Assembly: GCF_048572895.1 (NCBI RefSeq)
Contig: NZ_CP183878.1
Coordinates: 3,782,001 to 3,846,000 of the forward strand
From: Psychrobacillus sp048572895
GTDB lineage: Bacteria > Bacillota > Bacilli > Bacillales_A > Planococcaceae
Reading direction: 5' to 3'
DNA length: 64,000 nt
This document shows, piece after piece, positions 15,339-24,429 of this stretch (its first letter is position 1; every line of letters starts with the position of its first letter). Both the position numbers and the translations under genes were made by a program. Below the pieces are notes generated by a model. That model ran no database searches, was not told the origin of the DNA, and saw only the letters and a program-made list of their open reading frames with translations.

Positions 15339-15737
15339 CTATTGAGGAGACACGAGTTCTACTTTTATTCTATCTGGGTCTTCGAAATAAACAGCATAAT
15401 AATTATCTCCCGCAGCAAAAGGATGCTTGTTTGTATAAAGAATATTTATTCCTCTATCCTTTAATTTGTTTGTCATTTCGTTAACATGTTTGCGTGAGCT
15501 TGCATGAAACGCTAGATGATTAAGACCTACTCGGCATCTATGATACGGAACGTCTAAAAATCTGTCCTCTGTTTGTACAAAAACAATGTATGTATCACCT
15601 ATTTTCCAACTTCGTCCACTTACCCAATCTTGAAATGGAGTATATCCTAATTCTTCAAGAAGCCACCCCCAAAAGTCTACTGTTCTTTTTATATCTGATA
15701 CATATATTTCAATATGATGGAGTAACCCCTTTGACAA
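15339..15737 (-). CDS. VOC superfamily protein (glyoxalase/bleomycin-resistance/dioxygenase fold)
   Basis: 132 residues with two beta-alpha-beta-beta-beta modules. Candidate metal ligands are His in LLHHIEIYV (near residue 8), His in GLNHLAFHA (near 73) and Glu in IKVELVSP at the end, as in glyoxalase I-type enzymes. Substrate unknown. A single-gene module flanked by repeat copies B and C. Confidence 0.88.
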   Translation of the reverse strand: MSKGLLHHIEIYVSDIKRTVDFWGWLLEELGYTPFQDWVSGRSWKIGDTYIVFVQTEDRFLDVPYHRCRVGLNHLAFHASSRKHVNEMTNKLKDRGINILYTNKHPFAAGDNYYAVYFEDPDRIKVELVSPQ

Positions 15738-15779
15738 TGAAAACCCTCCCCTATTTTCTGTTTTAGTTGAATAACAATA

Positions 15780-15801
15780 AAGGCTGTCTTCTGACAGCCT
15801 T
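15780..15801. terminator. hairpin AAGGCTGTC/GACAGCCTT
   Basis: A perfect 9-bp stem with a TTCT loop. It abuts repeat copy C and may terminate a minus-strand transcript arriving from the right or form part of the repeat unit. Confidence 0.6.
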
Positions 15802-15845
15802 GTTGTGCTAAAGCACCCGTTAGTTTAAGTACAATACTTCACAAT
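15802..15845. repeat. dispersed palindromic repeat, copy C
   Basis: GTTGTGCTAAAGCACCCGTT then AGTTTAAGTACAATACTTCA. Same family and orientation as the other copies. Confidence 0.6.
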
Positions 15846-16197
15846 CTTTTTTACGACTTAATAAACTTAATTCCTTAAATGCGTTATCAATGCAAAAATT
15901 ACGCCATCTTTTTGGGGTCTCGCCAGATTTTTGTGGATTTACAACGATAAGTAATATGCAAAGTCTTATACAATAACTGAGATTGTACAGCATTGCTCAA
16001 AATGCCTCCAAACCGTTGCTATAATTGCCTTTTAACGAAAGTGCATAAAACAATGTATAGATAATGTTCACATAAAAAGCCACGAAACGTTGATTTAACA
16101 CCATTTGTGGCTTTTTTGTGTATTTCCAAACTTTTATTTGGGAACGTTCTTTCAACTACATATGTATATTTATTCTTCAATTTTTTCAAAGAATAAG
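15846..16197. other. 352-bp intergenic with terminator
   Basis: AAAAAGCCAC (16074-16083) pairs with GTGGCTTTTTT (16107-16117), a terminator downstream of the minus-strand gene at 16198. The rest shows no gene. Confidence 0.5.
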
Positions 16198-16530
16198 CTA
16201 CTCACCTGTGTGTGAATCGATAAGCTTTCTTGTCTTTAAATCGTAAATTTTATAATCCATTGTCCACATACGGTCTTTGGTCACCGTAACCTCACAGTAA
16301 TAAGGAATTGATTTGCCATAAGCATAAGCATCGAGTTCAGGAATCTCATAGAAATTAAATCGTTCGTCTGTTTGAAGCATATTGAAAGTCGAATCAGAAG
16401 AACGACCAGATGAAGATATTTCTATCGTGCATTTACCATTAACAACATCAAAGTCTTTCATTATTACATATTTTAAACTTGGAACAGTCATCCATAAAAT
16501 TAGGAGTCCTATTAAAAAACCGCTCAGCAT
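16198..16530 (-). CDS. membrane-anchored small protein, function unknown
   Basis: 110 residues: an N-terminal hydrophobic helix (MLSGFLIGLLILWM) then an extracytoplasmic-looking domain with two Cys (VNGKCTIEI, IPYYCEVTV). The ATG at 16530 has no ribosome site. The frame is open a further nine codons upstream (IKFWSTIK) without a standard start, so the true start may be lost. Domain not recognised. Confidence 0.55.
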   Translation of the reverse strand: MLSGFLIGLLILWMTVPSLKYVIMKDFDVVNGKCTIEISSSGRSSDSTFNMLQTDERFNFYEIPELDAYAYGKSIPYYCEVTVTKDRMWTMDYKIYDLKTRKLIDSHTGE

Positions 16531-16986
16531 TTTAATAGTCGACCAAAACTTAATTTCTCTCTAACTATTAACACACCTAAACTAAATAAAAATAATAATA
16601 AAAAACAATAACCCCCTCCCTACAATAAGTCATTACTATATTTACGTTAATTCAATTATAAAAGTTTCAAAAGTCATCTTTATAACATTCCCAAAGCGTC
16701 CTTTGGTAACATTTCTTAACTTAGCGTTGTAAATCTGACGATAGTCCTTGTTGCACTAAACTGCGGCGTTAGTAAAATTACTCATTATGTCTATAATTCT
16801 ATTAAGTTGGCAATAACCCCTTTAATATTACTATTTTAGGGTGAATAGAATTGTTACTGTTAAAAGAAAAAATGCGACGCTAGTGATACTTACCAAATTA
16901 GTCCAAGTCCATTCATATTTTTGACATAATATATTTTAAGGACGTATTCAAGTAATCCTTAATTTTAATGAAGGAGGTGAAAATAT
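16531..16986. other. intergenic with repeat copy D
   Basis: Holds repeat copy D (16746-16779, TTGTTGCACTAAACTGCGGC then GTTAGT). Otherwise AT-rich with no gene. The last bases carry the AAGGAGGTG site of the next gene. Confidence 0.5.
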
Positions 16987-17112
16987 ATGAGTGAAGGATC
17001 ATATGATGAAAACTATAGTGGTGGCAGTAGAAACAACTCAGGCTTTGCATTGATTGTCGTATTGTTTATTCTCCTTATCATCGTGGGAGCTTCTTTTATG
17101 AGTTCTTACTAA
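16987..17112 (+). CDS. YjcZ family sporulation peptide
   Basis: 41 residues. A polar Gly/Ser/Asn-rich start is followed by GFALIVVLFILLIIVGASF, the single-helix signature of the YjcZ family found in spore-formers. AAGGAGGTG precedes the ATG. A paralogue lies on the other strand at 18496-18615. Probably a small spore or forespore membrane peptide; molecular role unknown. Confidence 0.85.
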   Translation: MSEGSYDENYSGGSRNNSGFALIVVLFILLIIVGASFMSSY

Positions 17113-17308
17113 TCTCTATGTGATGAATAATATTTGATATTTTTCGCTTTATGAGTATTACCACTACGATTAATCAGGATAAGGGCAGGTTCAAGCAATC
17201 CGCCCTTTATTATAGATTATTGAATGGAGAAATATACAATCAACAATATAAGGAGATTTATTTAGCACGGATTCAAAGAATGTTCAAACTATAGAAAGGA
17301 GGGATATT

Positions 17309-17485
17309 ATGGAACCCTTTGTTATGAGAAATATGGGTCGTCGGGTTATGATGAGAGATAGAATGGGTAGAAGACGTATCGGTATGATAGATGGATTTGT
17401 CCCTGGAAGAGGAGTGTTTATACGAAATCGCTTTAGAAGAGAATTTATTCCTTTCTTCCTAATCGCAACTCTATTTTTAATATAA
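17309..17485 (+). CDS. 58-aa Arg/Met-rich peptide, unknown
   Basis: ATG at 17309 behind AAAGGAGGG. The sequence is rich in Arg, Met and Gly (NMGRRVMMRDRMGRRRIG) and ends in a hydrophobic tail (FIPFFLIATLFLI). Its position next to a YjcZ gene suggests a sporulation context. Family not recognised. Confidence 0.55.
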   Translation: MEPFVMRNMGRRVMMRDRMGRRRIGMIDGFVPGRGVFIRNRFRREFIPFFLIATLFLI

Positions 17486-17574
17486 AAATAAGTTAGAATG
17501 CGATTAGTACCTCTACTTCACACAATTGTATAACTCTTCATGTTGTTCTTTATTAGTATTTAGTAATCAAATAT

Positions 17575-17625
17575 TTTCACCTACAACTATGTTGTTCTTT
17601 TATTGAACATGGTTGTAGGTGAAAT
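17575..17625. terminator. strong bidirectional hairpin
   Basis: TTTCACCTACAAC pairs with GTTGTAGGTGAAA and the stem extends inward through ATG-T/ACAT. It lies 90 bp downstream of the 58-aa gene. Confidence 0.8.
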
Positions 17626-17934
17626 AAAACTTGGTGCTCGTTATTGTGGTACCTTATGTTTATAAGAATAGTCTGAATTCTTGCAAAACTGGATGAACGA
17701 CCTTAACAGTAAAATTGAGAAAAATAGGCAATGTAAATGATTCCATCCTCTATTCATTAAGATTTGTCTTTCATCAAAAAAGTCCATTAATAATTTCGTT
17801 TTCCATTAACACTTTGTATTCTTAAATTAATATTCATCAATCTGGAATCAGTACAACTATATATCCGGATTTACCTCATGATCAGTTTTCTTAAACTAAA
17901 GAAACCTTTTTATTTGTTTAAATAGACAAACATA

Positions 17935-17976
17935 AAAAGTCGATTCCTCTTTAGGTAAAGGGATTCGACTTTTTTA
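17935..17976 (+). terminator. terminator-like hairpin
   Basis: AAAAGTCGAttcc pairs with ggattCGACTTTTTT around a 12-nt loop. No intact gene directly upstream. The minus strand of about 17995-18065 carries a C-terminal-looking frame (DALKTLSDQLTNASKELADK) that is probably a remnant. Confidence 0.55.
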
Positions 17977-18087
17977 GATTGAAAATTTATTTCGTTTTGT
18001 CAGCTAATTCTTTTGATGCATTAGTAAGTTGATCGCTCAATGTTTTTAATGCATCTTTCCGGGAACAAACTTCATTAGCAGAGAAAA

Positions 18088-18417
18088 TTGCATCTAATAA
18101 AAAGAAGAAAGGAATTGCAGGAATTAACTGAGAACCATCCAAGTTTCACTGTAGACGACATAAGAATAGAACCTAAAATGAACGTGTATAGCAGTGAAGG
18201 TGAAACATTGATGGGAATGAAGAACAAACACATAACAAATAGAAATTGCGGGATAAATGCAATTATCTCACAGTTTCTTTACAATAAAAAAACGACCAAC
18301 TCATTTAGGAGAAGGTCGATTTTTAGAAGAGGAGATTCAAAATCGGATTGTAACGATATTATTTTTGCCTACTTAATTAATCATCTCTCTAAAATCGTTT
18401 ATAAAATAGACAAATAA
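18088..18417 (+). pseudogene. unrecognised coding remnant
   Basis: The first half (RKELQELTENHPSFTVDDIR, then IEPKMNVYSSEGETLMGM) looks like a real protein. The second half runs across an obvious hairpin (CGACC...GGTCG near 18293-18321) and loses protein character. The only start is a TTG without a site. Probably a truncated gene; family unknown. Confidence 0.3.
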
Positions 18418-18495
18418 ATTGCCCTACGACTAAAAAGTGATGTTGTCAAAGCTGAAACTCTCTCGATTAATCCAAATAATCTACATTATTTTTGT

Positions 18496-18615
18496 TTAGT
18501 ATCTCATAAAAGTTGCTCCAACAATGATTAGTAAGATAAACAATACTACAATCAATACGAAGGTCGACCCGTTGTTACTGTACCCACCATATGAGCTTTC
18601 ACCACATCCATACAT
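18496..18615 (-). CDS. YjcZ family sporulation peptide (second copy)
   Basis: 39 residues: MYGCGESSYGGYSNNGSTF then VLIVVLFILLIIVGATFM, the same helix as in the copy at 16987 but with a different, Cys-containing head. AGGAGTGG precedes the ATG. It is in opposite orientation to the first copy. Confidence 0.85.
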   Translation of the reverse strand: MYGCGESSYGGYSNNGSTFVLIVVLFILLIIVGATFMRY

Positions 18616-18827
18616 AATATATCCACTCCTTTCCTAATGATATTTATAGATTATGAAAGAATTATGTTATAGATAAGGTAATTTATCATGTATCGCAGAA
18701 TTTATTTAGTTGGAGAGTTTTTTTGTGCAAATTTGAACTAAACACATAATTTAGGAAGCTATTTTTAGTTAGGCTTTCAAGTAAAATAATAAAGCCCCAC
18801 CCACAATTAAGTGAGCAGGACTAATTA

Positions 18828-18908
18828 TTATTTACATTTAAATCGTTCAAGCATTTCTTTAGAGGGAATTTCGTATTTGAAAGGCTCAGGAATCTTAGTC
18901 CCCCACAT
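18828..18908 (-). other. 26-codon frame, probable C-terminal remnant
   Basis: MWGTKIPEPFKYEIPSKEML and six further residues, followed by a terminator-like hairpin (AGTCCTGCTCAC / GTGGGTGGGGCT, about 18792-18822). Protein-like, but its upstream part is interrupted at the edge of the IS110 fragment. Family not recognised. Confidence 0.3.
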
Positions 18909-18935
18909 GCCACCTCAAACATTATACTGCCCTCC

Positions 18936-19769
18936 ATGATCTTCACGGTAGTTGTATATGCGATATTCTTCAGTTGGGTTCAATATTTGAACAAATTCCA
19001 ATTTCTCACCTTAGTATTTCCTGAATACTGTGGGGTTTTTGGAGATCTTTATTCAGATGTCTCCTTACTGACCTTACAAGTATTTCCTACTTCTGAGGAA
19101 GTGATGGGAACAAGTGAAGAAACAATCGCCAAAAAAATAAAGGAATTCTGTAAAAGTCGTTCTCAAAAATGGGCAAACAGTCAGTCAGAAAAGTTAAAGG
19201 CTGCCGCAGATCGCAACCCATTCCAGAAAACCCTGTACAATAGTCTTATCTTAAGCATAAATATGTATATTAAGATGCTTCTGGAATATAAAAAACATCT
19301 ATCAGATCTGGAAAGAGAGATAGATGCTTTAGCGAAAAGTATGGAAGAATATAAGATTCTCCAATCCATCCCCGGTATCGGTGAGAAAATCGCAGCAACG
19401 ATTATTTCGGAGATTGGGGAGATTGAACGGTTTAATCATCCTAAAAAGCTAGTTGCCTTTGCAGGAATTGATCCAAGTGTTTTTGAATCTGGTACATTCA
19501 AAGGTACTTTGAATCGGATTACCAAAAGAGGTTCTAGTAGACTACGACATGCCTTATATATGGCCGTTAAAAGTGCCATTCGTGATTGTCGTAAGAAGAA
19601 AACGACAGATGAAATCATTCCTCGCAATAAGAGATTACGGGAGTTTTATGATAAGAAACGTGAAGAAGGCAAGCCCTTTAAAGTAGCTGTAATAGCATGT
19701 GCAAACAAGCTTTTACATTGGATTTATGCACTTTTAAAAAGCAAATCAGATTTCCAAGATCTGGCCTAG
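18936..19769 (+). pseudogene. IS110-family transposase, 5'-truncated
   Basis: The frame contains the C-terminal Transposase_20 domain (ILQSIPGIGEKIAATIISEI, then KLVAFAGIDPSVFESGTFKG and ITKRGSSRLRHALYMAV) after a coiled-coil linker. The N-terminal DEDD catalytic domain (about 120 residues) is absent and the apparent start MIFTVVVYAIFF has no ribosome site, so it is inactive. It is clearly different from the complete IS110-type element at 27.3 kb. Confidence 0.88.
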
Positions 19770-19960
19770 TGTTAAAATATAACTAAAAGCCTAAACCTTT
19801 CCAAACGTAGAAAATTGAAAGGTTATTTGGCATGCACAAATTTAGTATAGCATGAAATATTTTGTTGTTTATTAATAAATATTGACAAACTATTGGCTGG
19901 TTTAGTTGAAGAAGATAACTTCTAAATATACGGTTTTAAATTTCTTCATTTGTAATATTA

Positions 19961-20464
19961 TTATGGAATGGGTCGACTGCTTAAGTAGGAGAACGTTCTT
20001 TCAACCTTTGTTGCAAATTGTAATGGCGGTTCAACAGATTGAACGTGCATATATAGTATCATAGGTTCTATTAAAATCCAGTGATTATGCAAAGCACTGA
20101 CAATTAGGCCTTGCTGTGTAACCGCCCACATGAATGATGGTATCTCTTCTTGCAAAATAGCAATCTCCAAGATGTTTAAGGCAATTCCATTCTGGTCCAA
20201 TGATTCAAATTCAATTCCCACAGGTGTAACGGACTTACTTGGTTTACCTTGCACGGTAGCATTGAAACTTCGTTTCAAGGATACAGAACAAACATCTCGA
20301 TTTATGTCTGCTTTCCCACCAAGGATTTGTGCGAACTGTTCACAAATCGATTGGAATGAACCCATTGTTTGATTCCCGCATTGTTGATTTGGTGTACATT
20401 TGCATTGATCTCCACACCGACAATGTGGATTATTACAATCTGGATTTGAACATGTTCTAACCAC
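19961..20464 (-). CDS. DUF1259 domain protein with Cys-rich N-terminus
   Basis: 167 residues. Residues 5-29 form a Cys/His cluster (CSNPDCNNPHCRCGDQCKC, then CGNQ), metal-binding in appearance. The rest is a DUF1259 domain, shown by QFAQILGGKADINRDVCSVS and ALHNHWILIEPMILYMHV. Function of the family is unknown. The GTG at 20464 lacks a ribosome site; the nearest AGGAGG (20511-20516) is 7 nt upstream of an in-frame ATC at 20503, so the original start may have mutated or be ATC. A longer protein (MIKGNDGYSQEYSDVVRT...) would result. Confidence 0.75.
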   Translation of the reverse strand: MVRTCSNPDCNNPHCRCGDQCKCTPNQQCGNQTMGSFQSICEQFAQILGGKADINRDVCSVSLKRSFNATVQGKPSKSVTPVGIEFESLDQNGIALNILEIAILQEEIPSFMWAVTQQGLIVSALHNHWILIEPMILYMHVQSVEPPLQFATKVERTFSYLSSRPIP

Positions 20465-20647
20465 ATCAGAATATTCCTGTGAATATCCATCATTACCTTT
20501 GATGATAGTTCCTCCTCAATATCTTTATCATAGTGTATGACTTAGGCTTTGAGTTGTTACTGTACTTCTAGGAGATACAATTAGAACCGAAACCACAATC
20601 TTTAGGATGTAGGTGAATCTGGCCCTTCAATAGCGATTTTTTATCTT

Positions 20648-20693
20648 TATTGGACTAACCTGCACCGTTAGTTTAAGTGTAATGTTTCACAAT
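20648..20693. repeat. dispersed palindromic repeat, copy E
   Basis: GACTAACCTGCACCGTTAGT then TTAAGTGTAATGTTTCACAA. Nearly identical tail to copy G. Only about 60 bp separate it from copy F, with no gene between. Confidence 0.65.
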
Positions 20694-20751
20694 GATCGGA
20701 GATCAACTTAATGTTTTGGACATAAAAATAGACCATCGAAATGATGGCCAT

Positions 20752-20785
20752 GTTTTGCTAAAGCACCCGTTACTTTAAGATCACT
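20752..20785. repeat. dispersed palindromic repeat, copy F
   Basis: TGTTTTGCTAAAGCACCCGT then TACTTTAAGATCAC, preceded by a CCATC...GATGG hairpin. It lies 18 bp past the stop of the lipoprotein gene. Confidence 0.6.
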
Positions 20786-20802
20786 AACTTTTGTTTTCAA
20801 TT

Positions 20803-21246
20803 TTATTTAGATTTTTTAATCCAAATTTTCCAATCAGAAATCCCTTCAACCTCAAAAATGTTTAAATCACCAACAACTGGAACCTCGCTTTTAATATAAC
20901 CCACTTCATATCCAAATTCGTCACTTATAATTACGGTTTGAATGTCACCATTTTCCTCAAATGGTCCATTCATTTGAACTATTCCTTTAGTTACCCATTG
21001 ACCATCTTCTTTATGAACGTCAGCTACCCAAATATCCTTATCATTCATTGCACCTCTAAAAACAATTAAAACTAACTCTTCATTCACTTTATGAGAACCA
21101 TACACATTTATTTCTCTTTCTTCGTTTCCAATCTCTATCGTCTTTAAAGCATCTTCTGGATTATTAACTAAATTTTGATTACTTTCAGTACACCCTGCAA
21201 GTAAAAAACCAAATGATATAACTATAATGTTTAACTTTGACTTCAT
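20803..21246 (-). CDS. lipoprotein, function unknown
   Basis: 147 residues from the ATG at 21246 (GAAAGGGCG upstream). A signal sequence with lipobox LLAGC (Cys near residue 19) is followed by a beta-rich domain (VNEELVLIVFRGAMNDKDIW ... GDIQTVIISDEFGYEVGYI). No Pfam-style motif recognised. A single-gene module flanked by repeat copies F and G. Confidence 0.75.
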   Translation of the reverse strand: MKSKLNIIVISFGFLLAGCTESNQNLVNNPEDALKTIEIGNEEREINVYGSHKVNEELVLIVFRGAMNDKDIWVADVHKEDGQWVTKGIVQMNGPFEENGDIQTVIISDEFGYEVGYIKSEVPVVGDLNIFEVEGISDWKIWIKKSK

Positions 21247-21300
21247 TTTTTTCGCCCTTTCCAATTATTAAAATAAGTACTCGGTTCATTACAAATCAAT

Positions 21301-21343
21301 TACACTAAACTGCCGCGTTAGTTTAAGTGTAATGTTTCACAAA
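21301..21343. repeat. dispersed palindromic repeat, copy G
   Basis: ACTAAACTGCCGCGTTAGTT then TAAGTGTAATGTTTCACAA; the best-preserved copy. ACT-n-AAAC pairs with GTTT-n-AGT. Confidence 0.65.
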
Positions 21344-21877
21344 CTTTCCTATACAGGGGTTCTTATTCCCCTTTTATAGGGCTTGCAAAAATCAATTTCA
21401 TAGTATTTTACTCCATTATAAGTTCAACAAAAAGAGTGTTAATCACTTTATTTCCAGAATCTACGCTCCTTTATATTTCATCATTTCTCTCAAAACCTTT
21501 TTTAGGTCAACTCCTTCAAAAACAACTTTTCTTCATATACTCCTTAAATTCGCTCGATTTTCTGCCGTTTTTGCGTTAATCCTTCTTGGAACAACGCCCG
21601 TTATTTCAATAATTTTCTAAGTTATTAATATCTATATTTCAACTACTATATTAGCAATTGTAGGGATTATGATGGTTTGATTTCATCCGTATTCATTTCA
21701 GAAAGCCAAAACGTCGCAATCCATCTTCTTAAAAATGACGACATTAAACGTTCCACTTCAACGTTATATTTGGACTAATTTAGGATATCTAATATCCTAA
21801 GTTAGGGCAAATAACCCCTATCTTAAAGTAAATCCACCATATGATATTTAGATTATTAAAATAAGGAGTGAATTCAA
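21344..21877. other. 534-bp intergenic with degenerate repeat
   Basis: A degenerate repeat-family copy (CCTTCTTGGAACAACGCCCG then TTATTTCAAT) lies at about 21581-21610. No other structure or gene recognised. The last 20 bp hold the GGAGTGA site of the repeat-protein gene. Confidence 0.4.
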
Positions 21878-22183
21878 ATGGTCAACCCATTAGGTCAGCC
21901 GTGGCAGCAAGGTCAGCCATGGCAACAATGTCATCTGTGTCAACAAGGTCAGCCGTGGCAACAATGTCATCTGTGTCAACAAGGTCATCCGTGGCATCAG
22001 GGTCATCCGTGGCAACAATGTCATCTGTGTCAACAAGGTCATCCGTGGCATCAGGGTCATCCGTGGCAGCAAGGTCATCCGTGGCATTAGAGTCAGCCAG
22101 GATAAGAGCATCATGAGTCCAATTGGAACCAAAGACATGAATTCCAACCTTATTTGCAGCCTGGACACCACTGGCAACAATAG
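21878..22183 (+). pseudogene. tandem-repeat Gln/His/Trp/Cys protein with premature stops
   Basis: The ATG at 21878 follows GGAGTGA. From 21893 eleven 18-bp units encode hexapeptides GQPWQQ/GHPWHQ and, three times, CHLCQQ. The frame hits TAG at 22088, TAA eight bases later (22100) and then continues coding in the same style (EHHESNWNQRHEFQPYLQPG) to 22183. Both stops are one base from CAG/CAA glutamine codons. So a 102-codon gene has been cut to 70 residues. The composition recalls spore-coat proteins; the three CxxC-like CHLC units could bind metal. Function inferred only. Confidence 0.6.
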
Positions 22184-22369
22184 AGTATTCTAGTTTTTAT
22201 TTTTTTTTATAGAATACAATTGCAAAACAAGCACTGATCAATTATCAAGTCACTAAACGCTTTTTAAATGTTGACCAAGTAAAAGTAAGAACTGATGCCT
22301 TAATATTAAGCATCAAATCTTCCTTTTACTTTTGTCGGATCTACCTTTTATTAAATAGAGCTTCTTATT

Positions 22370-22412
22370 AAAGTAAACTGTCCCGTTAGGTTAAGTGAAA
22401 TCCTTCACAATC
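22370..22412. repeat. dispersed palindromic repeat, copy H
   Basis: AAAGTAAACTGTCCCGTTAG then GTTAAGTGAAATCCTTCACA. The last copy; none seen to the right of it. Confidence 0.6.
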
Positions 22413-22442
22413 TATAGTTATTTTAAAATAAGCAACCAATAA

Positions 22443-22478
22443 AAAATCACCTCTCAGAAAAACTTGAGAGGTGATTTT
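22443..22478. terminator. terminator downstream of glmS
   Basis: AAAATCACCTCTCA pairs perfectly with TGAGAGGTGATTTT (8-nt loop) 106 bp past the glmS stop, with A/T runs on both sides. Confidence 0.88.
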
Positions 22479-22583
22479 AACAGACTATAATCCAACTAAA
22501 TTGGATATATTAATGCGTAACTCTTCAATGACAGTTACCAACTATGTTGTAACTGGACAATAAAATATAATTCTACCTAATCC

Positions 22584-24386
22584 CTATTCCACAGTAACAG
22601 ATTTTGCAAGGTTTCTAGGCTTATCTACGTCACAGTCTCTGTGTAATGCTGCAAAATAGCTAATAAGTTGTAATGGAATTACCGCTACTAACGGAGCGAA
22701 GAGCTCGTTAACTTTTGGAAGTACGTAGCGATCTCCTTCTTCCTCATGGCCTTCCATTGCAATGATACATGGGTTTGCACCACGTGCTACTACTTCTTTC
22801 ACGTTACCGCGAATGTTTAGGCTTACTGCTTGTTGAGTAGCTAAAGCAATGATAGGTGTGCCATCTTCAATAAGGGCGATTGTACCGTGTTTTAGTTCTC
22901 CACCAGCAAAGCCTTCTGCCTGGATGTACGAAATTTCTTTAAGTTTTAATGCACCTTCTTGGCTTACGTAGAAGTCTACGTTGCGTCCAATGAAAAATGC
23001 ATTTCTAGTAGTTGCTAAAAACTCTTTTGCGATTGCTTCCATCTCTTCTTTAGAATCTACAATTGCTTGAACAGCATTTGCTACTATTCCTAATTCTTTC
23101 ACAACATCAAATTCTAAAGTTTTCCCTTGAGATTGGGCATATACAGAAGCAGTTACCATTAATACTGCAACCTGTGCTACATATGCTTTTGTAGAAGCAA
23201 CGGCAATCTCTGGACCTGCATGAAGTAAAAGTGTATGATCTGCTTCACGGGAAAGAGTAGAACCCGGTACGTTCGTCATTGTGATCGTTGGGTATCCTAA
23301 TTTTTTTATCTTCACAAGTACTTGTCTGCTATCTGCAGTTTCTCCTGATTGTGTTAGGAACATAAAGATTGGTTTTTCTGATAGTAGTGGCATATTGTAG
23401 CCAAATTCACTTGAAATATGCACTTCCACAGGGATACCAGCAATTTTCTCAAAGTATTCTTTTCCGATAAGACCACCATGATAGCTTGTTCCAGCCGCAA
23501 TGATGTATAGGCGGTCAGCATCTTTAAGGGCTGATAAAATGGCAGGATCAATTGTAAGTTCTCCTTGCTCATTTTGGTAAGCTTGTATAATTTTACGAAT
23601 AACAGCTGGCTGCTCATCGATTTCTTTTAACATATAATGAGGGTATGTTCCTTTTTCAATATCGCTCATATCTAGTTCTGCTTTATATGGAGCACGTTCC
23701 ACTTTTGTGCCTTCCAATGTTTGAATTTCTACAGAATCTTTGCGTACGATTACAATTTCTTGATCATGAAGCTCCACATACTGCTCCGTTACTTGAAGCA
23801 TCGCCATTGCATCAGAAGCTACAACGTTGAACCCTTCTCCAACGCCTATTAGTAATGGTGATTTATTTTTCGCCACATAAATAGTATCTTCGTCTTCATT
23901 GTCTAGTAATGCAAGAGCATAGGAACCATGTATTAAATGCAATGTTTTGCGAAGTGCATCAATTGTAGATAATCCGTCTTTAGAAAAACGCTCTATAAGC
24001 TGCACAATTACTTCTGTATCTGTTTCAGAAGCCATTTCTACATCAGCTAAGTACGCTTTCTTCATCAAATGGTAGTTTTCAATTACTCCGTTATGCACTA
24101 ACGTAAAACGTTTTGTTGTACTTTGATGGGGATGTGCATTTTCATGGTTTGGTACGCCATGAGTTGCCCAGCGAGTATGACCAATTCCAACAGTTGCTCC
24201 TACTTCTGTATCTACTACATCGCGTAAATCTGCAATACGACCTTTTTCTTTAAATACCATTACTCCATCTTCGTTTATTACAGCAATACCTGCTGAATCA
24301 TAGCCACGGTATTCTAATTTCTCTAATCCTTTTAATAAAATTTCCTTTGCATCTGTTTCTCCAATATATCCAACAATTCCACACAT
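22584..24386 (-). CDS. glmS: glutamine-fructose-6-phosphate aminotransferase (isomerizing)
   Basis: 600 residues, full length. It makes glucosamine-6-phosphate from fructose-6-phosphate and glutamine, the first step to UDP-GlcNAc and the cell wall. The N-terminal glutaminase begins MCGIVGYIG (Cys1 nucleophile after Met removal) and has the KLEYRGYDSAG and HTRWATHG motifs; two SIS isomerase domains follow (AAGTSYHGG, LTQSGETADSRQ, STKAYVAQ) and the C-terminus ends KPRNLAKSVTVE as usual. A glmS ribozyme lies in its 5' leader. Confidence 0.98.
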   Translation of the reverse strand: MCGIVGYIGETDAKEILLKGLEKLEYRGYDSAGIAVINEDGVMVFKEKGRIADLRDVVDTEVGATVGIGHTRWATHGVPNHENAHPHQSTTKRFTLVHNGVIENYHLMKKAYLADVEMASETDTEVIVQLIERFSKDGLSTIDALRKTLHLIHGSYALALLDNEDEDTIYVAKNKSPLLIGVGEGFNVVASDAMAMLQVTEQYVELHDQEIVIVRKDSVEIQTLEGTKVERAPYKAELDMSDIEKGTYPHYMLKEIDEQPAVIRKIIQAYQNEQGELTIDPAILSALKDADRLYIIAAGTSYHGGLIGKEYFEKIAGIPVEVHISSEFGYNMPLLSEKPIFMFLTQSGETADSRQVLVKIKKLGYPTITMTNVPGSTLSREADHTLLLHAGPEIAVASTKAYVAQVAVLMVTASVYAQSQGKTLEFDVVKELGIVANAVQAIVDSKEEMEAIAKEFLATTRNAFFIGRNVDFYVSQEGALKLKEISYIQAEGFAGGELKHGTIALIEDGTPIIALATQQAVSLNIRGNVKEVVARGANPCIIAMEGHEEEGDRYVLPKVNELFAPLVAVIPLQLISYFAALHRDCDVDKPRNLAKSVTVE

Positions 24387-24429
24387 AATCTAAATTCCTC
24401 CGTTTACATTCATGTCAAAATAAGCTCTC

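Noticed and set aside
21893..22090. CRISPR array
   Set aside because: The repeats are contiguous 18-bp coding units without unique spacers; no cas genes. No CRISPR seen elsewhere in the window.
21890..22180. 96-codon minus-strand repeat frame (MTLLPRMTLMPRM type)
   Set aside because: Antisense image of the tandem 18-bp repeat; the plus frame has the ribosome site and a sensible composition.
15303..22412. true integron cassette array
   Set aside because: The repeats do not carry the attC core (RYYYAAC/GTTRRRY) and no integron integrase is present, so only the analogy is kept.
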